NCBI RefSeq assembly: GCF_000812685.1 | Contig: NZ_JWIF01000002.1 | Span: 1-63,526, forward strand | Direction of reading: 5' to 3' | Origin: Halocynthiibacter namhaensis | Lineage (GTDB): Bacteria > Pseudomonadota > Alphaproteobacteria > Rhodobacterales > Rhodobacteraceae | DNA: 63,526 nucleotides | Part shown: positions 52,438-61,026 of the stretch, piece by piece | Numbering within the stretch: the first letter of the stretch is position 1 | How the letters are laid out: each line of letters starts with the position of its first letter | Program-made: the position numbers and the translations under genes | The notes under the pieces: model-generated | Told to the model about the DNA's origin: nothing | Seen by the model: only the letters and a program-made list of their open reading frames with translations | The model's database searches: none

Positions 52438-53573
52438 GCTATCTTGAATATCAAATCCAACACACCCCAACTGGCCTGCGTAAAATCCTATATCTCAACT
52501 GGCCAGTGATCGTTCTGCTTAGCACGATTTGTGGGGTCGGGTTTTTGATGCTCTATTCCGTAGCGGGCGGGTCTTTCACCCCCTGGGCCGAACCGCAGAT
52601 GAAACGCTTTGCCCTTGGCATGGTTGCAATGTTTTTCGTCGCCATGGTCCCGGTTTGGTTTTGGCGCAACATGGCCGCTGTAGCCTATTTGATTTCGCTT
52701 CTATTGCTGATCGCCGTCGAATTATTCGGCGAGGTTGGTATGGGCGCACAACGCTGGATCAACCTCGGCTTCATGCGCTTACAGCCGTCTGAATTGATGA
52801 AAATCACCTTGGTTTTGTTGATCGCGGCCTATTACGATTGGCTTGATATTCGAAAAACCTCCCACCCGGTTTGGGTGCTTGTACCAGTTATTTTGGTGCT
52901 TATTCCTGTTGCGCTTGTCTTGCGCCAACCCGACCTGGGCACCGCCATTTTGCTGATCACTGGCAGCGGGATTGTGATGTTCGCCGCGGGTGTCAGCCTG
53001 TGGTACTTTGCTGGCGTGATCGGATCTGCCATCGGGATTATCACCGCCGTTTTCAAAACCCGTGGCACAGAATGGCAGTTTCTGAAGGACTATCAATACC
53101 GACGCATTGATACATTTTTGGATCCCTCTCGCGATCCTTTGGGCGATGGTTACCATATCACACAATCCAAGATCGCCTTGGGATCTGGGGGCTGGACCGG
53201 GCGTGGCTATATGCAAGGCACACAAAGTCGGTTGAACTTTCTGCCGGAGAAACACACCGATTTTATCTTCACCACCTTAGCCGAAGAGTTCGGCTTTGTT
53301 GGCGGCATCACCTTGCTGGGACTTTACTTCCTGGTCTTGATGTTTTGCCTCACCTCAGCCTTACAAAACAAAGACCGTTTCGCATCATTGATGACAATTG
53401 GCGTTGCGGCGACCTTCTTCCTGTTCTTTGCTGTCAACATGTCCATGGTCATGGGCATCGCACCTGTTGTTGGCGTTCCCCTGCCACTTGTCAGCTACGG
53501 AGGCTCCGCAATGTTGGTCATTTTGGTTGCCTTCGGTTTCGTTCAAAGCGCCCATGTCCACCGCCCTAGATAA
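52434..53573 (+). CDS. rodA: peptidoglycan glycosyltransferase RodA
   Basis: 379-residue SEDS-family polymerase with ten helices that extends lateral-wall glycan strands together with PBP2. Signatures include MGAQRWINLGFMRLQPSELMKI near helix 3-4 and LPEKHTDFIFTTLAEEFGFVGG (with the catalytic Asp region) plus VPLPLVSYGGSAMLV near the end. Overlaps mrdA by four bases and is the last gene of the mre operon; a 18-base gap leads to the dehydrogenase gene, which may be cotranscribed. Confidence 0.95.
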   Translation: MSYLEYQIQHTPTGLRKILYLNWPVIVLLSTICGVGFLMLYSVAGGSFTPWAEPQMKRFALGMVAMFFVAMVPVWFWRNMAAVAYLISLLLLIAVELFGEVGMGAQRWINLGFMRLQPSELMKITLVLLIAAYYDWLDIRKTSHPVWVLVPVILVLIPVALVLRQPDLGTAILLITGSGIVMFAAGVSLWYFAGVIGSAIGIITAVFKTRGTEWQFLKDYQYRRIDTFLDPSRDPLGDGYHITQSKIALGSGGWTGRGYMQGTQSRLNFLPEKHTDFIFTTLAEEFGFVGGITLLGLYFLVLMFCLTSALQNKDRFASLMTIGVAATFFLFFAVNMSMVMGIAPVVGVPLPLVSYGGSAMLVILVAFGFVQSAHVHRPR

Positions 53574-53591
53574 CCTAAGATAGGATCTCTC

Positions 53592-54536
53592 ATGTCCGTA
53601 AACATTCTATTCGCCGCAAAAGAATCTGATTGGTCCGAATATGAGGCCGCCCTTGCCACAGCCTTGGGTAAGGCAGGCATTGACTTCAACCTTTCCAATT
53701 CTCAATCCGCCGATTTTTCAGCTGCGGAAACTGATTATATGGTCTGGTCCCCCAATAGCGTTGTGCAGGATTTCACGCCTTATACCCGATGCAAGGCAGT
53801 CCTGAGCCTTTGGGCCGGTGTAGAACGCGTCATCAACAACCCGACACTGACACAACCCTTATGCCGCATGGTTGACCGTGGCCTGGAAGAAGGCATGGTA
53901 GACTGGGTGACAGGCCACACTTTGCGTCACCACCTTGGAATGGATGCGCAAATCTTGGGGCAAAACGGTGTTTGGGCCCCGCAAACGCCCCCCCTCGCAC
54001 GTCATCGCCAAGTGACTGTTCTTGGTCTGGGCCCATTGGGCAGCGCATGCGCACGAATGCTGCGTCAAGTCGGCTTCGACGTGGCAGGATGGTCACGGCG
54101 CCTAAAAGACATCGAAGGCATCACCTGTTTCTCTGGCGCGGATGGCCTGCGCGACGCACTTAAACGATCCGAGATTTTGGTGCTTTTGCTGCCGAATACT
54201 GCGCAGACAGAAAACATTATCAATGCGGAAACTTTGGCCCTCATGCCCGATGCAAGCTTTATCATCAATCCAGGGCGCGGCCCATTGATTGACGACGATG
54301 CATTGCTGAAGGCGCTAGACACCGGCAAGATCGCCCATGCAACGCTAGATGTATTTCGCGTGGAACCTTTGCCAGGGACGCATCCTTATTGGACCCACCC
54401 AAATGTCACCGTCACCCCGCATATGGCTGCAGAGACCCGCATCGACAGTTCAGCAGAAGTGATCGCCGAGAACGTGCGTCGTGGCGAACAGGGTGAGGCG
54501 TTTCTTTATCTAGCTGATCGCAAAACCGGGTATTAA
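53592..54536 (+). CDS. D-2-hydroxyacid dehydrogenase, GhrA-like
   Basis: 314-residue NAD(P)-dependent dehydrogenase. The Rossmann loop is VLGLGPLGSACARML and the next strand VAGWSRRLKD favours NADP(H). The catalytic residues are Arg in INPGRGPLIDDDAL and His in VTVTPHMAAETR, with Glu in VFRVEPLPG between. It most resembles the glyoxylate/hydroxypyruvate reductase A group. It may ride on the mre operon transcript (18 bases after rodA), although the metabolic link is not obvious. Confidence 0.87.
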   Translation: MSVNILFAAKESDWSEYEAALATALGKAGIDFNLSNSQSADFSAAETDYMVWSPNSVVQDFTPYTRCKAVLSLWAGVERVINNPTLTQPLCRMVDRGLEEGMVDWVTGHTLRHHLGMDAQILGQNGVWAPQTPPLARHRQVTVLGLGPLGSACARMLRQVGFDVAGWSRRLKDIEGITCFSGADGLRDALKRSEILVLLLPNTAQTENIINAETLALMPDASFIINPGRGPLIDDDALLKALDTGKIAHATLDVFRVEPLPGTHPYWTHPNVTVTPHMAAETRIDSSAEVIAENVRRGEQGEAFLYLADRKTGY

Positions 54537-54542
54537 ACGCGA

Positions 54543-54944
54543 TTAAACCGCAGCGGAGACGCGCTCGAGGTTCATTTTGGATTTGGCCAACACCATCCCG
54601 GGGTTGGCCGATTTGCGGCAAATATAGCAGATCACATGTTCAGGATACATCTTGGTGCGCATGAACACATGCAGCAGATTTTCGCTGAATACGATTATTT
54701 CTTGAAAGTAATGTCCGTCACCTTCGTGGCCAGATTCAGCTTTAAACTTGGCCTCTATTTCAGAAATGCTTTGCCCCTGAAACAAGTCCGCCGTGGCTGT
54801 GGCCAATGCCTCCAACACGTCATCCGGCTGCGTTTCAGTGGTCTGCACACCCAGCAACATGCCCGATTCCATGTCGATATATCCTGCCGCCAGACATTCC
54901 GGGATGGTTTCTATCGACGTCTGCAGTGCATTTTCCAGTGACAT
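54543..54944 (-). CDS. conserved hypothetical protein
   Basis: 133-residue soluble protein starting MSLENALQTSIETIPECLAAGYIDMESGMLLGVQ. The layout (helix, then GYIDMESGMLLGV strand pair, central helix DVLEALATATADLFQG, then HYFQEIIVFSENLLHVFMR strands) resembles roadblock/profilin-like folds, but that is an impression only. The C-terminus has a CYICRKSANPGMVLAKSKMNL segment. GGAAGAG precedes the ATG at 54944; the frame to 55031 is not supported. It converges on the dehydrogenase gene with six bases between. Confidence 0.7.
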   Translation of the reverse strand: MSLENALQTSIETIPECLAAGYIDMESGMLLGVQTTETQPDDVLEALATATADLFQGQSISEIEAKFKAESGHEGDGHYFQEIIVFSENLLHVFMRTKMYPEHVICYICRKSANPGMVLAKSKMNLERVSAAV

Positions 54945-55091
54945 GACTCTTCCACTTTCTTGACCCACAAAACGGTCGTGTAAATCAGTGTCCGCCTGGT
55001 TAACGACCCAGATGCGGCGCGGTTTACGCAAGTCTACCCCGCCACGCCCCAGAGTTGTATAGAATATTGATGCCTGATCGTGTTTTTTAAG

Positions 55092-55928
55092 TCATCGCAA
55101 CTTTGGAGGGCGCTCTGGGTCCATGCCGGGAGCTGTCGGACCGGCTGCTTCGCTGGTCATATCAATCGGTGCAGGGATCGCGATCTCGGTGCCACATTGC
55201 GCGACTTGTGCTGCGAACGGGCTGGCCTTTTCTGGGAAGACGACATCCAAGCGCAGATCTTGATCCCCTAAGAACTGTACCGCCGTGCTTACGGCACCAG
55301 CCAAGGCCGCTTCTGCCCCAGGTGCGACATCCAGCAGGGCTAACATCAAGCCTTCTTGCCCACCACGATGGGTCGCTTTGACCAAATACGCGCTTGACGC
55401 AAACCCAGTCGCATGTCCCATGGCGCGCCCCATGGCATCCAATAAATCCTCAGCAATCTCGCCCGGGGCACCAATGTCACCAGGTTGGGCCTCCTCCTGA
55501 ATGGGGGCCTGCGACACAGTTGCAACCAGCCACTCTATTGCCTCAGGCGTGCATAAAAATTCCGACGGGGCCACGCCTGGGTTAAGCGCGATCCCCACGC
55601 CTTGACCAACCAGCATTGACGCCAAGCCACGGCCGGGGATCTGTGCATATTCCGCAGCTGCCCCATCTAGGGACCGGGCGAAATCTGCCAGCCGATCTTC
55701 CGTGTCGAAGGCCAAGACGAATGATCCCTCTTCGGTTTCAAACATCTGCGGCGAAATGCTGTCGTCACCTGCGGGTTCGGTCAGCAGCAAGGTCAAAGGC
55801 GTGTCCGCGAATTCGGCATAAAACCTGAGACGGGCTTTCTCATCATCTGGTGCGGATTGCATCGCATGATAGGCCAAATCCAAAGAAGTCAGGTCTACTT
55901 CTGGCACGGGGGGCGTTTCGGTCATCAT
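55092..55928 (-). CDS. SseB-like protein
   Basis: 278 residues, acidic and without signal peptide. Two segments fit the SseB N-terminal and C-terminal domains: TSLDLAYHAMQSAPDDEKARLRFYAEFADTPLTLLL..FETEEGSFVLAFDTEDRLADFA..AAEYAQIPGRGLASMLVGQGVGIALNPGVAPSEFLCTPEAIEWL, and a distal part that handles cofactor-like residues around ATHRGGQEGLMLALLDVAPG. SseB-family roles are poorly defined. Start chosen at ATG 55928; a GTG at 55940 is also open. It lies just downstream of the glycosylase gene on the same strand. Confidence 0.8.
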   Translation of the reverse strand: MMTETPPVPEVDLTSLDLAYHAMQSAPDDEKARLRFYAEFADTPLTLLLTEPAGDDSISPQMFETEEGSFVLAFDTEDRLADFARSLDGAAAEYAQIPGRGLASMLVGQGVGIALNPGVAPSEFLCTPEAIEWLVATVSQAPIQEEAQPGDIGAPGEIAEDLLDAMGRAMGHATGFASSAYLVKATHRGGQEGLMLALLDVAPGAEAALAGAVSTAVQFLGDQDLRLDVVFPEKASPFAAQVAQCGTEIAIPAPIDMTSEAAGPTAPGMDPERPPKLR

Positions 55929-55965
55929 ACTGGCTTTCACTGATTTTCACTGGCGTGTGCGGCAT

Positions 55966-56565
55966 TCACAGCCGATCGTTAATATTTTGGCGCAGAACTG
56001 GCAGAAGTTCTGTCTCAAACCAAGGGTGTTTTTTCAACCAACCGGTATTGCGCCAAGACGGATGAGGCAAGGGAAAGATCGCAGGCGCATGGTCGCGCCA
56101 CGCCTCTACCGTGCGTGTCACACCACCTGATGCCGCCTTTTTCAAATGGTGTTTTTGCGCGTATCCACCGATCAATAAAACAAGGTCAATGCTTACCAGT
56201 TGCGCCAGAACGCGGTCACGCCATGTTTGCGCACATATTTTTGGCGGCGCAAGATCAGATCCCGCAGCGTTATATCCTGGAAAACAAAACGCCATGGGCA
56301 CAATCGCAATGCGATTTTGGTCGTAAAATACCGTTTCATCTACGCCCATCCAATCACGCAATCTGTCGCCGGATGGATCACTAAACGGGCGGCCAGATTT
56401 ATGCACCCGCATTCCCGGTGCCTGACCCGCAATTAAAATCCGCGCTGCCGGATTAAACCAAGTAACAGGACGTGGCGTATGGGCACTATGGGTTTTCGCG
56501 AATCGGTCGACACAGATTGTGCAGGATTGCAGGTCGGTCATTAGGTCAGAGCATGTTTCGGTCAT
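55966..56565 (-). CDS. uracil-DNA glycosylase superfamily protein, probable Fe-S type
   Basis: 199 residues. Motif 1 is GQAPGMRVHKSGRPFSDPSG and motif 3 is PLPHPSWRN, both of the family 4/5-like UDG group. Cysteines at 15, 18, 94 and 111 (CTIC, FCFPGYN, KICAQTW) have the spacing C-x2-C...C-x16-C of the [4Fe-4S] family 4 enzymes. In motif 1 the usual Glu/Asp position is Gln, so substrate range may differ from classical uracil removal. The ribosome-binding site (GAGG) is close to the ATG. A 37-base gap leads to the SseB-like gene. Confidence 0.84.
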   Translation of the reverse strand: MTETCSDLMTDLQSCTICVDRFAKTHSAHTPRPVTWFNPAARILIAGQAPGMRVHKSGRPFSDPSGDRLRDWMGVDETVFYDQNRIAIVPMAFCFPGYNAAGSDLAPPKICAQTWRDRVLAQLVSIDLVLLIGGYAQKHHLKKAASGGVTRTVEAWRDHAPAIFPLPHPSWRNTGWLKKHPWFETELLPVLRQNINDRL

Positions 56566-57004
56566 GCCTCAACTATACAAGCCTGCCCCCATAGGCCCAG
56601 CCATTTTCGCCAGAAGGAACGCAATAGTGATCGAAGCCCCGGTGTATTTAACAATCATAGAATAAGGCGAATTCTCTTACATTTATTTGCAACAAACGAT
56701 GAAACGCCCCCCGCAGATCCCTGAAAATCAGTGTTTCAAATTGCGCGGGGTTGATCATGGTGAATGGTCGCGCTCATCCAACAATCAGAACATGTTCACA
56801 ATGAATTCCGGCGAATCTGTTAGCCCTAGCAACCTGCATTTCTAGTATCTTCACGATATCTTGTTGCTTCGGATTGCGCGTTAATTCATTAACAATTGCT
56901 TACAAAATTGTAAAATCAATGCGTCTTTCATTGGCTTTCTCTTGTTCCGAACGTCAATTTCAATTACATCCTGTGAAACAAAAACATCAGGGATCGCGGC
57001 TCAC
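56566..57004. other. 439-base divergent intergenic region before nhaA
   Basis: No convincing gene. Seen: a stem-loop with CCCCGC (56709-56714) and GCGGGG (56745-56750) enclosing CTGA-AAA-TCAG; a ten-base palindrome GAACATGTTC (56788-56797); and a candidate nhaA promoter TTAACA (56889-56894), 16 bases, TAAAAT (56911-56916). The -10 overlaps the dyad TTACAA-AA-TTGTAA (56900-56913), a possible operator. Base composition is more A/T-rich than the flanking genes. Confidence 0.4.
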
Positions 57005-58321
57005 ATGTATCGTGTTTGGAATTTCGTCATCAATTACTCCGTCCTTCTCATTTTGGGCGCACTGATCGCTTTGGTTTGGGCCAATATCGATCCACACAGC
57101 TACCACCATGTGGTCGAATATCCGATTTGGTTCAACGATTGGGTCGGTACGGACGCCAGCAAATGGGTCTATAAATATGGTGAAGACTTCCACATCACAG
57201 AGATCGGTGACGTGTCTCGCGTTCTAACGTTCCATTACTTGGTTAACGACGTGCTTATGGCCTTCTTCTTCGCGATTGCGGCCAAAGAAGTTTGGGAAGC
57301 GGTGATCCTTAAGAATGGTTCGCTACGTGGCAAAAAAGCGGCAACACCTTTGTTTGCAACGCTCGGCGGCATGCTTGGCCCCATCGCGGTCTACCTTGGG
57401 ATAGCTTATTTCCTAGGATCCACCACATTCGACGCCGTTGCCAATGGTTGGGCCGTGCCAGTTGCCACTGACATTGCCTTTGCCTATTTGGTTGGTCGTT
57501 TGGTCTTTGGTGCGGGTCACCCAGCCGTTCGCTTCCTGTTGCTTTTGGCAATTGCGGACGACGCTGCCGGCCTCATCATTCTCGCCATCTTCTATCCAAC
57601 GGGTGCCTTGGCGCCTGAATGGCTTGGTCTTTCCATCGCCGCTTCCGCTGCTGTTTGGTTCTTCTTCAACTATCTGCCACGTCGTCGCGATCGCGGAAAC
57701 AAACTGCGCCCGAATTCAACAATGGTGCGTAAGTATTTCGGCTTCTGGCCCTACCTGATTGCCGGTGCTGCAAGCTGGTACGGTTTCCAAGAGGCGGGCA
57801 TTCACCCTGCATTGGGCTTGCTGCCAATCGTTGTAACCATTCCCCATGCTGATCGCGCCTTCGGTATCTTCTCTGAGGCAGAAAAGCATTTGACCGATTT
57901 GCTCAATGACATCGAGCATAAGTTGAAGCATCCCGTTGAGATTGCCCTATTTTTCTTCGGCTTGCTGAATGCGGGCGTCGAGTTTTCATCGATCGGAAGC
58001 CCCACTTGGTTGGTTCTTGCGGGGCTCTTAATCGGCAAACCTTTCGGTATTCTACTGTTTGGTTGGTTCGGTGCGCATATTCTAAAACTTGGCCTTCCCC
58101 AAGGTATGCGCACGATCGATCTGTTTGTGATCGGCTGTGTGGCGGCGATCGGATTTACCGTGTCCCTGTTTATCGCTGCGGTTGCCTTTGACAGCTCTGC
58201 GATGCTTGGCGACACCTCGGTTCAAGCTGCGGCCAAAATGGGCGCCCTGTTCAGTTTCGCCGCTGCTGGTGTCTCGATTATTGCAGGGAAATTGTGCAGA
58301 GTAGAGAAACAAGAACTCTAA
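57005..58321 (+). CDS. nhaA: Na+/H+ antiporter NhaA
   Basis: 438-residue 12-helix antiporter that expels Na+ in exchange for protons. The paired ion-binding aspartates are in LLLAIADDAAGLIIL; VATDIAFAYLVG and VLAGLLIGKPFGILLFGW are other family segments. It is somewhat longer than E. coli NhaA, with extra residues in the first periplasmic loop (DPHSYHHVVEYPIWFNDWVGTDASKWVYKYGEDFH). Start ATG at 57005; a TTG at 56942 is open but unlikely. Fits a marine, salt-exposed lifestyle. Confidence 0.93.
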   Translation: MYRVWNFVINYSVLLILGALIALVWANIDPHSYHHVVEYPIWFNDWVGTDASKWVYKYGEDFHITEIGDVSRVLTFHYLVNDVLMAFFFAIAAKEVWEAVILKNGSLRGKKAATPLFATLGGMLGPIAVYLGIAYFLGSTTFDAVANGWAVPVATDIAFAYLVGRLVFGAGHPAVRFLLLLAIADDAAGLIILAIFYPTGALAPEWLGLSIAASAAVWFFFNYLPRRRDRGNKLRPNSTMVRKYFGFWPYLIAGAASWYGFQEAGIHPALGLLPIVVTIPHADRAFGIFSEAEKHLTDLLNDIEHKLKHPVEIALFFFGLLNAGVEFSSIGSPTWLVLAGLLIGKPFGILLFGWFGAHILKLGLPQGMRTIDLFVIGCVAAIGFTVSLFIAAVAFDSSAMLGDTSVQAAAKMGALFSFAAAGVSIIAGKLCRVEKQEL

Positions 58322-58340
58322 ATAACAAAGTGAGTGACGT

Positions 58341-58376
58341 GGCCTCGGATCGTTTTCCGGGGCCATCAACATTTTT
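58341..58376 (+). terminator. rho-independent terminator of nhaA
   Basis: GGCCTCGGA (58341-58349) pairs with TCCGGGGCC (58356-58364, one G-T pair) around a six-base loop, followed closely by a run of six T at 58372-58377. Confidence 0.82.
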
Positions 58377-58532
58377 TGGCCACATATTTCCACGATATAT
58401 GAGCGAAACAGTTGAAATTTCACCATGTAGCAACACATAATATGAGTAATATAGTGGAATATAGCGCTCGTTAACGAAGTTATGTTATCTCTTCTTCAAC
58501 GCGTATCTTGTGGCCAGTCACCCGGAGTGTGA

Positions 58533-59180
58533 ATGCTAGAGTTCGAAAATGTCAGTAAGTCTTTCTGGACTGGAACCCAGCGCAAGGTCATTCTTGACAA
58601 GGCGTCATTCCGTGTGGAAGCCGGACGTTCGATGGGCGTCCTTGCCCCCAATGGCACTGGCAAGACGACGCTTATCAATATGATGGCCGGGCTCGAGAAG
58701 CCCGACGAAGGGAAAATACGCAGGGGGGCCAAAATTTCCTTTCCCTTAGGCTTTATGGGGGGCGTTGCAGGCAACTTATCCGCCAAGGAAAACTGTCGCT
58801 ATATCGCTCGGATATACGGCCTTGACCCCGATTATGTTGAAGCTTTTTGCCGCTGGGTTTGTGGCTTAAAAGAGTACTTCGACATGCCTGTTGGGACCTA
58901 TAGCTCAGGGATGAATTCGCGGCTTTCCTTCGCCTTGCTGCTTGCCCTTGACTTCGACATGTATTTGATCGACGAAGGAATGCCGGCTACTACGGACGTG
59001 GAATTTAATGAGAAGGCAGGAAACCTTTTGCAAGAGCGCCTCGGCTCTGCAACTTTAGTGATCGTATCCCACGATCCCAATATTATAGAAAAATACTGCT
59101 CCTGTGCCGCTGTGTTAAAAGACGGCAATTTTTACATGTTCGACACGCTCGAAGAAGCAAAGAGACTTTATGAGTACTAG
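58533..59180 (+). CDS. kpsT: capsule polysaccharide export ATP-binding protein (KpsT-like)
   Basis: 215-residue ABC ATPase. Walker A is APNGTGKTT (Ala replaces the first Gly), signature is YSSGMNSRLSFALLLAL, Walker B MYLIDEGMPATTD, H-loop IVSHD. These match the ABC-2 group (KpsT/Wzt) that drives export of undecaprenyl- or lipid-linked polysaccharide. GGAG lies five bases before the ATG. It overlaps the KpsE-like gene by 11 bases. The expected KpsM permease gene is not next to it: upstream is nhaA with its terminator. Confidence 0.87.
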   Translation: MLEFENVSKSFWTGTQRKVILDKASFRVEAGRSMGVLAPNGTGKTTLINMMAGLEKPDEGKIRRGAKISFPLGFMGGVAGNLSAKENCRYIARIYGLDPDYVEAFCRWVCGLKEYFDMPVGTYSSGMNSRLSFALLLALDFDMYLIDEGMPATTDVEFNEKAGNLLQERLGSATLVIVSHDPNIIEKYCSCAAVLKDGNFYMFDTLEEAKRLYEY

Positions 59181-60978
59181 GCCAAAAATTAAGAAATACC
59201 GCATCCGTCGGGGTGGCTCTCTCTTAGGGGATCTCCCACAACAAGGGCTTGTCGTAGCTACAGATCCAAGCGGAAAAAGCGCACGGCCGCTTCCCTCTCA
59301 TGTCGACGAACCAACGGCGATTGAAACACCGCATGTGGCTCAGACGCCCCCTGCTTCCAACGACAGCTCCTCTTCTGGTGAGAAACGAGGCATAATAGCG
59401 ACCCCCAAAGCGGGTGGTGGGCGTGTATTTGGCATTGATGTATCGGGTAAAGCTGCGCCGACACCATCAAAACCTCCCGCTCAACCATCTGAGACACCGG
59501 CGAAAGTAAAGCAATCCACTTCATCTGCGTCAGAACCAGAGAGCCAGAAAGAGACTGAGCTTTCCGAAATACGCAAAGAGGGCTTAACAGGGCGCGAGTT
59601 GCGGATGGCACGCCGGATGGCCATTCGCCACAACATCACTGCTTCTTCGGACTATGACGCGATCAGGCAACTCCGCAAACAAGGCATCGACCCATTCAAG
59701 CGGAAGAATTTGATGGAAGCCGTTGTTCCAGGGAAAAGGGGCGCTCAGCCCACCACGACCCAACTTCCCCAAGCCATTACACCTGACAAGCGCGGAGTCC
59801 CAGGCCCCCTGCTTAATGCGGAAGCCGATCGCGCCTCTGCGATCCGTCAAATGCAACAAGATATTGCCCGCCGCCGCCGCCGCCAGATCGTCATGCTTGC
59901 ACTACGCTTGGCCGCCTTTGTTCTTTTGCCAACTATCGTTGCCGGACATTACTATTACAATATAGCGACCCCTCTCTACGCAACACACAGCGAATTTGTA
60001 ATTCAAAGCTCTGAAGCTCCATCGGCTGGTTCAGGACTCAGCGGCCTATTGTCAGGGTCCCCGCTTGAAGCAAGCCAGGACAGCCTTACCGTTCAAAGTT
60101 ATCTGCAATCTCGCGCTGCCTTTCAGCGACTGGACGCCGAGGAGGGTTTTATCAACCACTTCAGCCAAGAGGACATCGACCCTCTGACGCGACTGGAAAG
60201 TGACACTAGCAATGAAGCTGCATTTGGCAAATATTCACAGTATGTGATTATTTCATATGACCCAACCGTAGGTATTCTGAAGCTAGAAGTTGACACAGTC
60301 CAGCCAGAGGTTGGAATTGTATTCTCAGAAGCCCTAATCAAATATGCAGAAGAAGTTGTAGATAATCTATCGCAACGCCTGCGTGAAGACCAGATGGCAG
60401 GCGCCCGCGAAAGCTACGAAGATGCCGAAGTGGCCATGCGCAGTGCGCAGCGGAAGGTAATTGACCTGCAAGAGCATTATAATGTTCTTTCTACAGACCT
60501 TGAAGTTTCGCTACTCTCAGCCAAAATCGCACAATTGGAAAGTCAATTGACTGTCGAGCAATTAAGTTTGGCAGAGCTACAGTCCAACGAAAACCCGAAT
60601 TCCGCCCGTGTAAGGCCTCTGGAAAACCGTATAGAAACACTTGAGCGTATCATTGCGTCAACTCGTTCCCTGATGACTCAACAGAACAGCAGCGGGCAAT
60701 CACTCGCGCGGACTGCATCTGAACTTGCAATTGCCGAAGCCGAACTCAAAACACGCGGGTTAATGTTGCAAACCTCGCTTCAAGCTCTCGAAAGTGCGAG
60801 GGTAAATGCAGGCATCCAGACCCGGTTCTTGGCAATCGGCGTGCCCCCAATTGCGCCTGACGAACCGACCTACCCCCGCGCGTTTGAAAATACACTGCTC
60901 GCTTTTTTGATCATGTCTGGGATCTATCTAATGCTTTCCCTCACTTTATCCGTCGTGCGTGAACAGGTTTCCTCATAA
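59170..60978 (+). CDS. kpsE: KpsE-like capsule export inner-membrane protein with long cytoplasmic N-terminus
   Basis: 602 residues. Residues 1-237 are cytoplasmic and low-complexity (Pro, Ser, Lys rich) with a short ordered-looking part (about 138-185, GLTGRELRMARRMAIRHNI...RQLRKQGIDPF). A helix at about 240-258, after RRRRR, starts a Wzz/KpsE domain; residues about 395-545 are coiled coil (YEDAEVAMRSAQRKVIDLQ, IAQLESQLTVEQLSLAELQ), and a second helix (about 575-593) ends the chain. KpsE links the inner-membrane exporter to the outer-membrane channel. Starts inside kpsT. Confidence 0.86.
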   Translation: MSTRPKIKKYRIRRGGSLLGDLPQQGLVVATDPSGKSARPLPSHVDEPTAIETPHVAQTPPASNDSSSSGEKRGIIATPKAGGGRVFGIDVSGKAAPTPSKPPAQPSETPAKVKQSTSSASEPESQKETELSEIRKEGLTGRELRMARRMAIRHNITASSDYDAIRQLRKQGIDPFKRKNLMEAVVPGKRGAQPTTTQLPQAITPDKRGVPGPLLNAEADRASAIRQMQQDIARRRRRQIVMLALRLAAFVLLPTIVAGHYYYNIATPLYATHSEFVIQSSEAPSAGSGLSGLLSGSPLEASQDSLTVQSYLQSRAAFQRLDAEEGFINHFSQEDIDPLTRLESDTSNEAAFGKYSQYVIISYDPTVGILKLEVDTVQPEVGIVFSEALIKYAEEVVDNLSQRLREDQMAGARESYEDAEVAMRSAQRKVIDLQEHYNVLSTDLEVSLLSAKIAQLESQLTVEQLSLAELQSNENPNSARVRPLENRIETLERIIASTRSLMTQQNSSGQSLARTASELAIAEAELKTRGLMLQTSLQALESARVNAGIQTRFLAIGVPPIAPDEPTYPRAFENTLLAFLIMSGIYLMLSLTLSVVREQVSS

Positions 60979-61026
60979 ATATTCCTGCCGCTCACGGCAT
61001 GTTCAGATTATCAAAGGCTGTTAGAT

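Noticed and set aside
56569-56658. 29-codon hydrophobic frame just upstream of the UDG gene
   Set aside because: No ribosome-binding site and very short; kept only as a note because it ends directly before the UDG ribosome-binding site.
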